A stretch of DNA of 8,461 bases from the NCBI GenBank assembly GCA_030605265.1, contig JAUWIR010000158.1, forward strand, positions 1 through 8,461, read 5' to 3'. Positions 1-6,496 of the stretch are shown one piece after another (within the stretch, counting starts at the first letter, position 1; every line of letters begins with the position of its first letter). This DNA comes from Pseudomonadota bacterium (lineage in GTDB: Bacteria > SZUA-182 > DTGQ01). The notes under the pieces are model-generated. The model worked only from the letters and a program-made list of their open reading frames with translations, was not told the origin of the DNA and ran no database searches. The position numbers and the translations under genes were made by a program.

Positions 1-105
1 AAATATATTTATGATCGAGTAAGCAAAACCTTAGAAATGCCATCTCTTGCAAAACTAATCAGAGCAAAAGCGGCTTCTAAAATAACAATTGACGATACCA
101 GTTGA
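1..105 (+). CDS. C-terminal tail of an unidentified protein (5' end outside window)
   Basis: An open frame enters from the left edge and ends at TGA 103-105 after 34 codons. The tail reads like real protein: mixed charged and hydrophobic residues, a probable amphipathic helix (PSLAKLIRAKAASK) and a short end, ITIDDTS. I do not recognise the family from so short a piece. No terminator hairpin follows directly. The next 20 bases are AT-rich. It could also be a remnant, since the next plus-strand gene is broken. Confidence 0.4.
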   Translation, partial: KYIYDRVSKTLEMPSLAKLIRAKAASKITIDDTS

Positions 106-260
106 CAAATAAAGGCAAATCATAACCCTTTATAGAATGTTTTTCACATCCAAGGGGGTTGGTGTTTCCAATATCGCAAAGATCTTCCTCTGATGTTTAC
201 CCCATAATTGAAATAGGATACCAATTTAGTTCCAATTTGCTCAGGCTGAGGTATTTATGA

Positions 261-545
261 ATGAAACCTCTTCTTTTTCTTCACGGGTGGGGAACAACAG
301 CAAATATCTGGAAAAAGCAGTGTGAATATTTTTCATTCCTTGCCTTAAGGAAAAAAATTTGCCATTATTCGATTCCAAAGCCTCTTTTTGAGCCGTGCAT
401 ATACCTTTACCCGTTAATGCATCCCGGAGGGAACAATAAAGATTTCTATTTACCTTGCAAATATAACTATTTTATATTACAATTTTTTAGAATATTGAAT
501 ATTTCCCTAATTTTTATAATACATTGTCTGAAAGGGGTTAAATAA
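261..545 (+). pseudogene. Truncated alpha/beta hydrolase (BioH-like N-terminus only)
   Basis: The first ~25 residues are typical of the alpha/beta-hydrolase fold, as in BioH-type carboxylesterases: a beta strand (PLLFLH), the oxyanion-hole motif HGWG at residues 8-11, and a following W at residue 17. The ATG at 261 directly follows a TGA (258-260), with GAGGT at 247-251 as a possible ribosome site. From about residue 26 (base 336) the frame becomes Phe/Ile/Tyr-rich and lacks the expected second strand (DLPGxG), the nucleophile elbow (GxSxG) and the Asp/His of the triad. It stops at 94 residues; the family is usually 240-280. I found no continuation of the hydrolase in the other plus frames after 336, so this looks like a deletion or rearrangement joint rather than a simple frameshift. 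Confidence 0.55.
493..520 (+). promoter_or_regulatory. Possible promoter for the DUF4384 gene (perfect -10, weak -35)
   Basis: TATAAT lies at 515-520, about 110 bases before the ATG at 632. No good -35 hexamer sits at 16-18 bp; TATTGA at 493-498 (16 bp) is the best fit. The surroundings are AT-rich, so a chance match is possible. Confidence 0.25.
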
Positions 546-555
546 ATTATTCAAA

Positions 556-583
556 CACTCCACCCCTGGAGGAAGGGGGAGTG
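556..583 (+). promoter_or_regulatory. GC-rich stem-loop in the leader of the DUF4384 gene
   Basis: CACTCC (556-561) pairs with GGAGTG (578-583), and CCC (563-565) with GGG (575-577), leaving one bulged A and a loop at 566-574. It stands out in AT-rich DNA and lies ~50 bases before the start codon at 632. The following bases hold only a short T run (CTTTTCCC), so a rho-independent terminator for the broken hydrolase is possible but weak. A leader structure is the alternative. Confidence 0.4.
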
Positions 584-631
584 ATATGACTTTTCCCTTG
601 ATTGTAATCATCTGAAGGAGGATAAAAGGTT

Positions 632-1264
632 ATGTTGAAAAAAACTTTTAAAATATATTGTTCCCTATTGTGCCTCATGTGTTGTCTTGTCGCCATGAGT
701 ATCTTTTCCATATCATTTTGCCGGGCTGAGACAAAACCTCAAAAAATCATAAAAAACCAGGTCTCATACCTTGAAAGGTTGGTGAATATCAGTAATCCCA
801 GGCCAAGCCTTAAGATAAAGCTGTGGTTAAGCGCCGCCAAAGAAACATTAGCCATCGGGAGCCCCATCCATTTTTTATTTCAGGCCTCTCGTGATTGCTA
901 TCTGACACTTCTTGATATTTCCACAGACGGCGCCATCAATGTACTTTTTCCCAATAAATTCCGGCAGCAAAACTATATCAAGGCAGGGAAAACCTACAAC
1001 ATACCGGGAGATAATAATTTTGAGATGAAGGTCACAGGACCCGAGGGACTGGAGAAGATTAAAGCCATAGCTACCTTAAAGCCGGTCGATCTTTTTGAAT
1101 TTGATTTTTCTAAGAACGCCTTTGATTCTATGCCCTTTGGGGACAGCAGGGCCATGCGGGGCGTTGGGGGGATAAAAAGCAATCTGAAACAACAAGATTG
1201 GGCAGAGACAACTATTTCCTTTACTATTAAAAAGCAAACCACCGGAGCAAGGGCTAAAAATTAA
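632..1264 (+). CDS. Secreted DUF4384-domain protein
   Basis: This 210-residue protein has a Sec signal peptide: KK at 3-4, a hydrophobic core to about residue 28 and a likely cut after CRA (residue 32). Residues ~61-148 match DUF4384 (PF14326): a strand-rich start (IKLWLSA), the block DCYLTLLDISTDG at 88-100, then LFPN at 105-108 and a Y-x-I-P strand near 122-125. The C-terminal ~60 residues are polar and less defined. The start is fixed by GAAGGAGG at 614-621, ten bases before the ATG. The same DUF4384 module ends the 585-residue lipoprotein at 4355-6112, which suggests a shared partner or role. DUF4384 is a domain without a settled function, often met in caspase-like and envelope proteins. 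The signal peptide is rich in cysteine (10, 14, 17, 18, 30), but none sits in a good lipobox. The last 11 bases overlap the end of the convergent barrel gene. Confidence 0.85.
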   Translation: MLKKTFKIYCSLLCLMCCLVAMSIFSISFCRAETKPQKIIKNQVSYLERLVNISNPRPSLKIKLWLSAAKETLAIGSPIHFLFQASRDCYLTLLDISTDGAINVLFPNKFRQQNYIKAGKTYNIPGDNNFEMKVTGPEGLEKIKAIATLKPVDLFEFDFSKNAFDSMPFGDSRAMRGVGGIKSNLKQQDWAETTISFTIKKQTTGARAKN

Positions 1265-1955
1265 AATTGGCCATAGTGGTAAACCCGCTTACAGTCTCAT
1301 CATCCGAATCATCCCAATCAAACACTTGATGCTTCCAGCCTAGAGATACTGATATTTTTTCATTAATCGAATACCCTGCGCCCAACTCTATATTATATGA
1401 AAATATATCTTCATCTTCTTTATATTTTTCCCCGAGGTATGAGAATTCCATTTCAGCTTCCATGAACGGCAAAATCGAAGTTATATAGTAAAAATAAAAT
1501 ATATCTTTTACAGGGATTGCTCCTGCACATCCTAAGCCGAAGCCGGTTACATCTGCATCTGCTTTTATATCCTCATCAAGCAAGTCATATTTAAATTGAA
1601 ACTCATAGGTAATTAATTTATAGCCAGCGGATAAGCTAACATATGGCTCCAAAATTTTGTAACTTAAATATAAATCAGAATCAAAGCGATCAGACGACAT
1701 TTTTCCTTCATCATAAGCGTGATCAAACTCTCCTGTTAGAAATGACAACCCAAGACCAAATTTTTTAAAAGAAATTGATGCGCCAACACCACACATGAGC
1801 GAAGAATCATCACTATCTCCTGCATCCCAGTCAGCATACCATAATCGAGGGGATATATTCCAATTAATTATTGGATCCGCTGAGGCTTCTAAGATATTAA
1901 TTGCACAAACACTAAAAATTACCAATATCAAAATATCTATCCATCTGTTTTTCAT
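1254..1955 (-). CDS. Outer-membrane beta-barrel protein
   Basis: This 233-residue protein has a signal peptide ending in ASA (residues 24-26), cut before D27. The mature part alternates polar and hydrophobic residues in short strands with Gly/Tyr/Phe-rich turns (VGASISFKKFGLGLSF, LYLSYKILEPYVSLSAGYKL) and Asp/Glu-rich loops. It ends in ANFNF. A final aromatic residue after a last amphipathic strand is the usual signal for the BAM machine. The size fits an 8-10-strand barrel; I cannot name the family. AAGGAG at 1962-1967 (plus coordinates) sits six bases before the start. The gene lies 123 bp behind the caspase-like gene on the same strand and may be co-transcribed with it. The stop is TAG, with an in-frame TAA eight codons further on. 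Confidence 0.8.
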   Translation of the reverse strand: MKNRWIDILILVIFSVCAINILEASADPIINWNISPRLWYADWDAGDSDDSSLMCGVGASISFKKFGLGLSFLTGEFDHAYDEGKMSSDRFDSDLYLSYKILEPYVSLSAGYKLITYEFQFKYDLLDEDIKADADVTGFGLGCAGAIPVKDIFYFYYITSILPFMEAEMEFSYLGEKYKEDEDIFSYNIELGAGYSINEKISVSLGWKHQVFDWDDSDDETVSGFTTMANFNF

Positions 1956-2078
1956 TCATTTCTCCTTAACATGATGTAGCTTACAATTAATCCAATTAAC
2001 CTTATTCCTTCAACCCCGAAATAAACTCTCTTGTTTCTATCTCTCACCCCCTTGTCTTATTTAAATGGACTTGCCGGA

Positions 2079-3296
2079 TTAAAAATTAAATGAAGGCGCT
2101 TTAAATTTCCGCCCCTTTTTTCCTTTTTTCTTTTCTTTTTCTTCTATTTTCTTGGTTTCATTTTCTCTACTTTGTTTGTCTATTTTCACTTTCTTTTTTT
2201 TATAGATTTCCTGTATCTGCTTTTCGATCTTTTTCTTTTCTTCAGCAACCTTTTGTTGTTCACTCATAAGGGCCTTGTTTTCAAGAAGCATCTTTCGTAA
2301 CTGCTCAAGTTGTCTTTTTTGTTCCTGTAGTTGTTCCCTTTCCTTATGGAATAGCTGTTTTTCCTTCTCAAGGTCAAGGTCTTGGTGTGGAATCAGATTT
2401 TTTTTGAATTTGAGATTTACAAAAATAAATTCGCCGCCTTCATCATGAGCCCCCTGTAACGGCTTACAAATAGGGGTCTGATCCGAATTTCTGGCAATTG
2501 GTATCTTAATCTTTTCAAAGATACTCATAGGCGTCAAATAAGCTTCTTCACTGTTACTTATAGCCTTGATAAAATAGTGAGCAAAAATGGAATGATTTTC
2601 ATAGCCGGCATCCGACACAGGTTCCATATTGCCGGAGGTCAATACCTGCCGTGACTTTAACCCACCATATTTTATTATATATTTATCATTAATTACTGAT
2701 GGAGGCATAGATTCAGATCTAAGAAAAAGTGTGCCGGAGAAACAGGAATCAGATACCAAATATATATGCCGGGATTTACTTGCTCTGATTAAGTCATGAA
2801 TCGTGGAATTCGGAATAAAGGTGCTAAGATCTCTTGCCTTTCCGTCGTAAGGGACCCAATACCCTACATTAAGCAATGTATCCAAATATCCATGGCCTGC
2901 ATAATAAATGAAAAGATTATAGTCATCTTCCATTAATTCAATCAACCTTCTAAATTCTCTTAAAATATTTCCCCTGGTAGCCTTTTTATCTTTAAGAAAG
3001 GTAATATTTCTCTCGGGAAAACCATAATTATTGATTAAAATATCCTTGACAGCGCCGGCATCCCCTACTGCAGTTTGAAGGCAATCCCAATCCTCATATT
3101 CATTTATCCCGATAATAAAACCCCAATACTCACCGGGTACATAATTTTGCTGTAAAGATGGTGGAGTATTTGGGGAAGATATAGATATATTACGATCTGC
3201 TGCAAAACTTGAGGCAAGGAGTAAAAATACTACAAATATAAATGAAAAGAAAATATGTGAATGATACGCAGTTATGCGACCTTTTTTATTCAGCAT
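2079..3296 (-). CDS. Secreted caspase-like (peptidase C14) protein with C-terminal coiled coil
   Basis: This 405-residue protein has a long N-terminal signal (hydrophobic core ~15-31, likely cut around SFA, residues 30-32). A caspase/metacaspase-type domain (PF00656) spans ~57-295: the first strand GFIIGINEY, catalytic His135 in YYAGHGY, catalytic Cys185 in SDSCFSG, and late strands around VLTSG and GGEFIF. Both dyad residues are present, so the enzyme should be active. From ~304 to 395 the chain is almost wholly Glu/Lys/Gln in heptad-like order, a long coiled coil, and it ends KAPSFNF. A possible ribosome site, GAGGAG, lies at 3308-3313 (plus coordinates), eleven bases before the ATG. Bacterial caspase-like proteins are often cytoplasmic defence factors; this one carries an export signal and sits among envelope genes. 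Its substrate is unknown. It is divergent from the lipoprotein operon across 368 bp. Confidence 0.88.
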   Translation of the reverse strand: MLNKKGRITAYHSHIFFSFIFVVFLLLASSFAADRNISISSPNTPPSLQQNYVPGEYWGFIIGINEYEDWDCLQTAVGDAGAVKDILINNYGFPERNITFLKDKKATRGNILREFRRLIELMEDDYNLFIYYAGHGYLDTLLNVGYWVPYDGKARDLSTFIPNSTIHDLIRASKSRHIYLVSDSCFSGTLFLRSESMPPSVINDKYIIKYGGLKSRQVLTSGNMEPVSDAGYENHSIFAHYFIKAISNSEEAYLTPMSIFEKIKIPIARNSDQTPICKPLQGAHDEGGEFIFVNLKFKKNLIPHQDLDLEKEKQLFHKEREQLQEQKRQLEQLRKMLLENKALMSEQQKVAEEKKKIEKQIQEIYKKKKVKIDKQSRENETKKIEEKEKKKGKKGRKFKAPSFNF

Positions 3297-3357
3297 TTTA
3301 ATGAAGACTCCTCACAGCAAGACGCTATTAATATTAATGTATTGATTAGTAACAAAT

Positions 3358-3375
3358 CTATACTATACTATACTA
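3358..3375. repeat. Short CTATA tandem repeat
   Basis: The 5-bp unit CTATA is repeated three times in a row from 3358, with a partial fourth copy to 3375. It lies ~62 bp upstream of the caspase-like start. On the minus strand it reads TATAG, so it overlaps possible -10 elements for that gene, and a change in copy number could alter promoter spacing. Confidence 0.6.
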
Positions 3376-3459
3376 AATTAATCTACTATAGATGTTAATT
3401 AGAAAAAAATAAACAAGTCACAGCACTGCCTATGGATTATGGTAATTAATAAGTTCTTG

Positions 3460-3489
3460 TTGACAATTAAGTGAATATATAGTTATATT
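3460..3489 (+). promoter_or_regulatory. Sigma-70-type promoter for the lipoprotein/transglycosylase operon
   Basis: A perfect -35 TTGACA (3460-3465) is followed after 18 bp by TATATT (3484-3489), five of six matches to the -10 consensus. Transcription would start near 3496 and give a leader of ~170 nt before the ATG at 3665. A second TATAAT (3509-3514) has no good -35. Confidence 0.5.
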
Positions 3490-3592
3490 TGGGTAATAAA
3501 ATTAAAAATATAATCTCATGATTAACAATTGAATGAATAAATATAAATTTCAATGTATACCTAAAATTAAAAGAGTTGAATTCATCATATCC

Positions 3593-3641
3593 GCCCATCC
3601 GCCTATTAATTAAAAAGAAGGGAAAAGTAGGACAGATGGGC
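3593..3641 (+). promoter_or_regulatory. Stem-loop just upstream of the lipoprotein ribosome site
   Basis: GCCCATC (3593-3599) pairs perfectly with GATGGGC (3635-3641). An inner stem, CCTA (3602-3605) with TAGG (3628-3631), encloses a 22-nt A-rich loop. The hairpin ends nine bases before GGAGG (3651-3655). The bases after it are A, not T, so on this strand it is not a terminator. It may influence ribosome access or mRNA stability. I recognise no riboswitch class. Confidence 0.4.
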
Positions 3642-3664
3642 ACAAAAAAAGGAGGCATTGTCAA

Positions 3665-4351
3665 ATGGTTAGGAATTTTAAGAATTTTTTAAAGAAGCAT
3701 AATCAAAGCGCTAATCTTGTTTTATCCTTATTGCTCTTATTCTTATTGACTGGTTTTGGCTGCGCCAAACGTGTCCCTTCCATTAAAGAAAGTGAAACGG
3801 GAGGAGAAAAGCTTCTTTGGTCATCCCAGGCTAGCCGACCAGATTGGATTTATAGTGAACCACCTCAAGAGGATGGATATTTAACCTTTGTAGGATTGTC
3901 AAAGGATTATGCTTCCGAGAGCCTGGCGCGCAATGATGCCATGAGAAGCGCTCAAAGAAGAGTAGTGGAATATCTTGGCACTTTAGCCAAATCAAAGTTT
4001 GAGGAGATATCCACCTCTTACGGCTTAGCCGGCAAGGTTATTGATCCGACTAATGCCTCCCGCAATTATGAAAAATTCCTTTCTGCTAATGTCGCCAAAA
4101 AAGTTAAAACAAAAGAGGCCTATTCGGAAAGATGGAAAATACCAACCGGTATTGCCTATCGAAGCTTTATTTTGGCCAGGGTCCCTGAGGTGGTTATTAA
4201 CGAATCGTTAAAGAGTTTTGCCAAGGAAAACGTAGCCAAGGCCCAAGAAACAGCTAGAGAAGCAACTGACAACTATGCAAGAGAGCAGGCCAGGAAGTCT
4301 GCCGAATTTTGGAAAGAAATGGAATCCAGTGCCCTAATGCAAGGAGATTAA
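3665..4351 (+). CDS. LPP20-like lipoprotein, first gene of operon
   Basis: This 228-residue protein has a basic N-terminus, a Leu-rich core (18-28) and a probable lipidated Cys33 in LTGFGC followed by Ala. The lipobox is imperfect (Phe at -2), but the setting fits. Ala at +2 would favour outer-membrane sorting under the enterobacterial rule. Residues ~58-175 form an LPP20/LpoB-like fold: RPDWI at 58-62, FVG at 75-77, the helix ARNDAMRSAQRRVVEYLG, VIDP at 125-128 and a closing strand before VPEVV. Residues 176-222 are a charged helix. GGAGG at 3651-3655 fixes the start. It is a divergent paralogue of the N-terminal part of the next gene, which starts three bases after its stop. Proteins of this type act as outer-membrane accessory lipoproteins; the exact partner here is not known. 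Confidence 0.8.
   Translation: MVRNFKNFLKKHNQSANLVLSLLLLFLLTGFGCAKRVPSIKESETGGEKLLWSSQASRPDWIYSEPPQEDGYLTFVGLSKDYASESLARNDAMRSAQRRVVEYLGTLAKSKFEEISTSYGLAGKVIDPTNASRNYEKFLSANVAKKVKTKEAYSERWKIPTGIAYRSFILARVPEVVINESLKSFAKENVAKAQETAREATDNYAREQARKSAEFWKEMESSALMQGD
4341..4346 (+). promoter_or_regulatory. Ribosome site that sets the GTG start of the next gene
   Basis: AAGGAG lies inside the last codons of the upstream gene, eight bases before GTG 4355-4357. The ATG at 4353-4355 is followed at once by TGA, so GTG is the only start that gives an intact signal peptide and lipobox. The layout suggests translational coupling. Confidence 0.65.
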
Positions 4352-4354
4352 GAT

Positions 4355-6112
4355 GTGATAATTGGTAAGTGCAAATTACCGATTTCTTGTTATTTCCTCA
4401 TTTTGCTTACTTTTTATCTTTTTCTTGCCGGATGTGCCACAAGAGGCCAAATTCCCAAGGGGAAGCTCATCTGTGATCAGACAGAAGAAAGATGGCTGCC
4501 GGATGGTCAGCGTCCTCTATGGATCGATAAAACACCGGGCGCAAAGTCCGGCTTTATGTTTTTTATTGGCCAGTCCAATTCTTACAGCAATGAACGAGAT
4601 GCCAGAGGTAGCGCTTATCAAGATGCAGTCAAGAATTTTGCTGCTTATTGTGGCGTCAAAGTGAAAGTCATGGATCAGTATTTGAGCTTCAGCCAAAGGG
4701 CCTCCTCCGAGGTGGCAGATCCGAACATTATTGAAAAAGGGAAGATTTCACACAGATATCAGGCCCTTGTCAGCCGAATTAAACCTATTGAATGGGCCAT
4801 GAAAGTAACCGCCTGCTTATATCAAAAGCGGAATATTAAATCCTCTTATCTTGCTTATGTGCAGGTTTCAGTACCGGAAGATGAAGACAAAAGAGTTCAG
4901 GAATATAAGCGGCGGAAAAAAAAATTTGAGCTGGAAATGGATGAAAAACGCCAAGAGGCAGCCGCAAAAGAGATGGAGGCCCGGCTTCTGTCTGTCTTTG
5001 AAAAGTCCAAACGGGCTTATGCTTCTTTGGCCGGCGGATTTCTCTTCCCCGCTTTAGATGCCTTAGCTAATGCGGAGGCCCTCCACGCCAAAATAGCAAA
5101 GGATTATTCCTATCACCTTCTTTATCCTCAACTCCGGGAAAAGTACGGGTTTCCTTGTGATGATCTTCATCTTCAGGCAAGGCACATTTTAGAGTCTATT
5201 TGTCTTGAAAAGGTTGAGGGAGATAATCAAACCCTTATCATTGGCCAAGGTCCCCCAAACCCTTTAACTCTGCGGGCCGTCCTTGTTCATAAAGGTCACA
5301 CTATTCCTCTTAAGAATATCCCTATTATTTTCAAAGACAGTGAAGAAAATACCATTGAAGTTCAGACAGATCTTAATGGTATAGCTTCATACAAGCCGAA
5401 TATCAGTCAACCGGGATTACATCAATTTCAAGGATTACTCACCTTAAACGGAGAAGATGGACAGAATATCCAAAGGACTGCCTCCTTTGCCCTTAAAATT
5501 GATTCCCCAAAATCAGTATCAGAAGATAAATCAACCAAGGAAGATCTCTCTTTGGTGGTCACCTTTTTGTATGACAAAGGGGGAAAGGTTGAAAAGATGT
5601 ACGATGGTTTAACTTTACGTTCAGAAAGGGACTACTACCAAATTTATTTTCGCCCCTTGCAGGACTGTTATGTTTATATCTTTCAGGTAGACTCTCATGG
5701 GATTATCAGCCGCCTTTTCCCAAACCCTGAATTTTCTCCCCGGGATAATCCGCTAAGCGCGGGAAACTCATACTATGTACCCACCACAGAAAAGGGAGAG
5801 GCAACCTGGCTCTATCTTGACCGCAATACAGGTGAGGAAAGAATTTATTTACTCGCTTCCAGAGAAGAGGATAACGAGATTGACAGTCTTTTTGCCCGCC
5901 TCTCCCGGGACGGCAAATCTCACCAATGGAAGAAGCGTATGTCCCGGCAGATCGAGCAGGCCATCAATACTCGGGGCCCCGGCGGGGTAGTGGATGAACT
6001 GAAAGTAGAGCATAATGCCCGGGATAAGAGAATCTTTGAGCTGATAGGAGATCTGGTTGAAAGCAGTGATCAGGAATTTTTTTATACTATCAGCTTTAAT
6101 CATGTGGATTAA
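4355..6112 (+). CDS. Multidomain lipoprotein: LPP20-like + helical + Ig-like + DUF4384
   Basis: This 585-residue protein starts at GTG. The lipobox LAGC is canonical, with Cys27 followed by Ala. Residues ~53-175 repeat the fold of the preceding lipoprotein: RPLWI 53-57, FIG 70-72, ARGSAYQDAV, VADP 120-123 and YVQVSVPED. Residues ~178-285 are helical, starting with a Lys/Glu-rich coiled coil. Residues ~300-382 look like an Ig-like (Big-type) domain, with the turn TDLNGIASY. Residues ~413-500 are DUF4384, with DCYVYIF at 437-443 and LFPN at 454-457, closely parallel to the secreted DUF4384 protein at 632-1264. The end (505-585) is helical, closing with a strand. It is probably an outer-membrane-anchored scaffold reaching into the periplasm. 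No enzyme motif is visible. It ends in TAA directly followed by ATG; the next gene more likely starts 15 bases on. Confidence 0.85.
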   Translation: MIIGKCKLPISCYFLILLTFYLFLAGCATRGQIPKGKLICDQTEERWLPDGQRPLWIDKTPGAKSGFMFFIGQSNSYSNERDARGSAYQDAVKNFAAYCGVKVKVMDQYLSFSQRASSEVADPNIIEKGKISHRYQALVSRIKPIEWAMKVTACLYQKRNIKSSYLAYVQVSVPEDEDKRVQEYKRRKKKFELEMDEKRQEAAAKEMEARLLSVFEKSKRAYASLAGGFLFPALDALANAEALHAKIAKDYSYHLLYPQLREKYGFPCDDLHLQARHILESICLEKVEGDNQTLIIGQGPPNPLTLRAVLVHKGHTIPLKNIPIIFKDSEENTIEVQTDLNGIASYKPNISQPGLHQFQGLLTLNGEDGQNIQRTASFALKIDSPKSVSEDKSTKEDLSLVVTFLYDKGGKVEKMYDGLTLRSERDYYQIYFRPLQDCYVYIFQVDSHGIISRLFPNPEFSPRDNPLSAGNSYYVPTTEKGEATWLYLDRNTGEERIYLLASREEDNEIDSLFARLSRDGKSHQWKKRMSRQIEQAINTRGPGGVVDELKVEHNARDKRIFELIGDLVESSDQEFFYTISFNHVD

Positions 6113-6114
6113 AT

Positions 6115-6120
6115 GAGGAG
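6115..6120 (+). promoter_or_regulatory. Ribosome site favouring ATG 6128 over ATG 6113
   Basis: GAGGAG is seven bases before ATG 6128, an ideal spacing. ATG 6113 abuts the previous stop and its possible ribosome site is much poorer. Starting at 6128 gives a compact signal peptide, so 6128 is preferred. Both starts are in frame. Confidence 0.65.
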
Positions 6121-6127
6121 ATTATTT

Positions 6128-6340
6128 ATGAGTCAAAGACCATATTGTAAAATATTTGCTCTTATCGCTTTTCTTTTTATTTTCACTCATCTTTCCGCCT
6201 TAAGTCTTGCACCTACAGTCTTGGCCGATAATTTCGATAATGCCTTCGATGCCTTGGATAAAACCTATGAAGAAAGATCTTCTCAAATGGATCAGACATA
6301 TGAAAAAAATGCAGCGGCCATGGAAAAAGCATCGGATTAG
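6128..6340 (+). CDS. N-terminal fragment of the MltC-like gene, up to the TAG
   Basis: This fragment is 70 residues from ATG 6128 (75 from ATG 6113). It holds a signal peptide with Arg4 and Lys8, a hydrophobic core and a clear cut site after VLA (residue 33). It continues with a charged helical stretch carrying the near-repeat DKTYEERSSQMDQTYEKNAA. There is no cysteine at the cut site, so unlike E. coli MltC it is not lipidated. If TAG terminates, the product is a short secreted helix with no catalytic part. Confidence 0.6.
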   Translation: MSQRPYCKIFALIAFLFIFTHLSALSLAPTVLADNFDNAFDALDKTYEERSSQMDQTYEKNAAAMEKASD

Positions 6341-6496
6341 GAAGAGAAAAGAGTTAATGAGGAGTGGGAGCGGTTAAAGAGTGCGGTAGAGCAAAAATGG
6401 GATGCTTTTGTTGATTCCGGCAAAAAGGTATGGGTTGATTATGATGAAAAAGATCAAGAGACCAGAAGTCAGGTAAACTTTGAGGAAGGTAAAGTA

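Larger units (their letters stand above)
3297..3664. other. 368-bp AT-rich divergent intergenic region
   Basis: This region separates the caspase-like gene (leftward) from the lipoprotein operon (rightward). I see no gene in it. It holds a CTATA repeat (3358-3375), a plus-strand promoter (3460-3489), a long leader and a stem-loop (3593-3641). On the minus strand, ACTATA copies at 3363-3375 give TATAGT, a near -10, but no convincing -35 accompanies them. Confidence 0.6.

Noticed and set aside
126..260. Open plus-strand frame of ~44 codons ending TGA directly before ATG 261
   Set aside because: It has no start codon with a ribosome site and matches no family I know. It may be a gene relic, but the evidence is too thin to annotate.
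240..545. Minus-strand open frame opposite the broken hydrolase (includes KEALESNNGKFFSLRQGMKN)
   Set aside because: It runs through the antisense of a recognisable hydrolase start and has no start site or family match; probably chance.
994..1242. Minus-strand frame of 82 codons inside the DUF4384 gene
   Set aside because: It is a shadow of a well-supported plus-strand gene, with no ribosome site.
3467..3664. Minus-strand frame of 65 codons in the divergent promoter region
   Set aside because: Phe/Ile-rich translation of AT-rich DNA, overlapping a good promoter and leader; no family match.
5849..6103. Minus-strand frame of 84 codons inside the large lipoprotein gene
   Set aside because: It is the antisense of a clear coding region.
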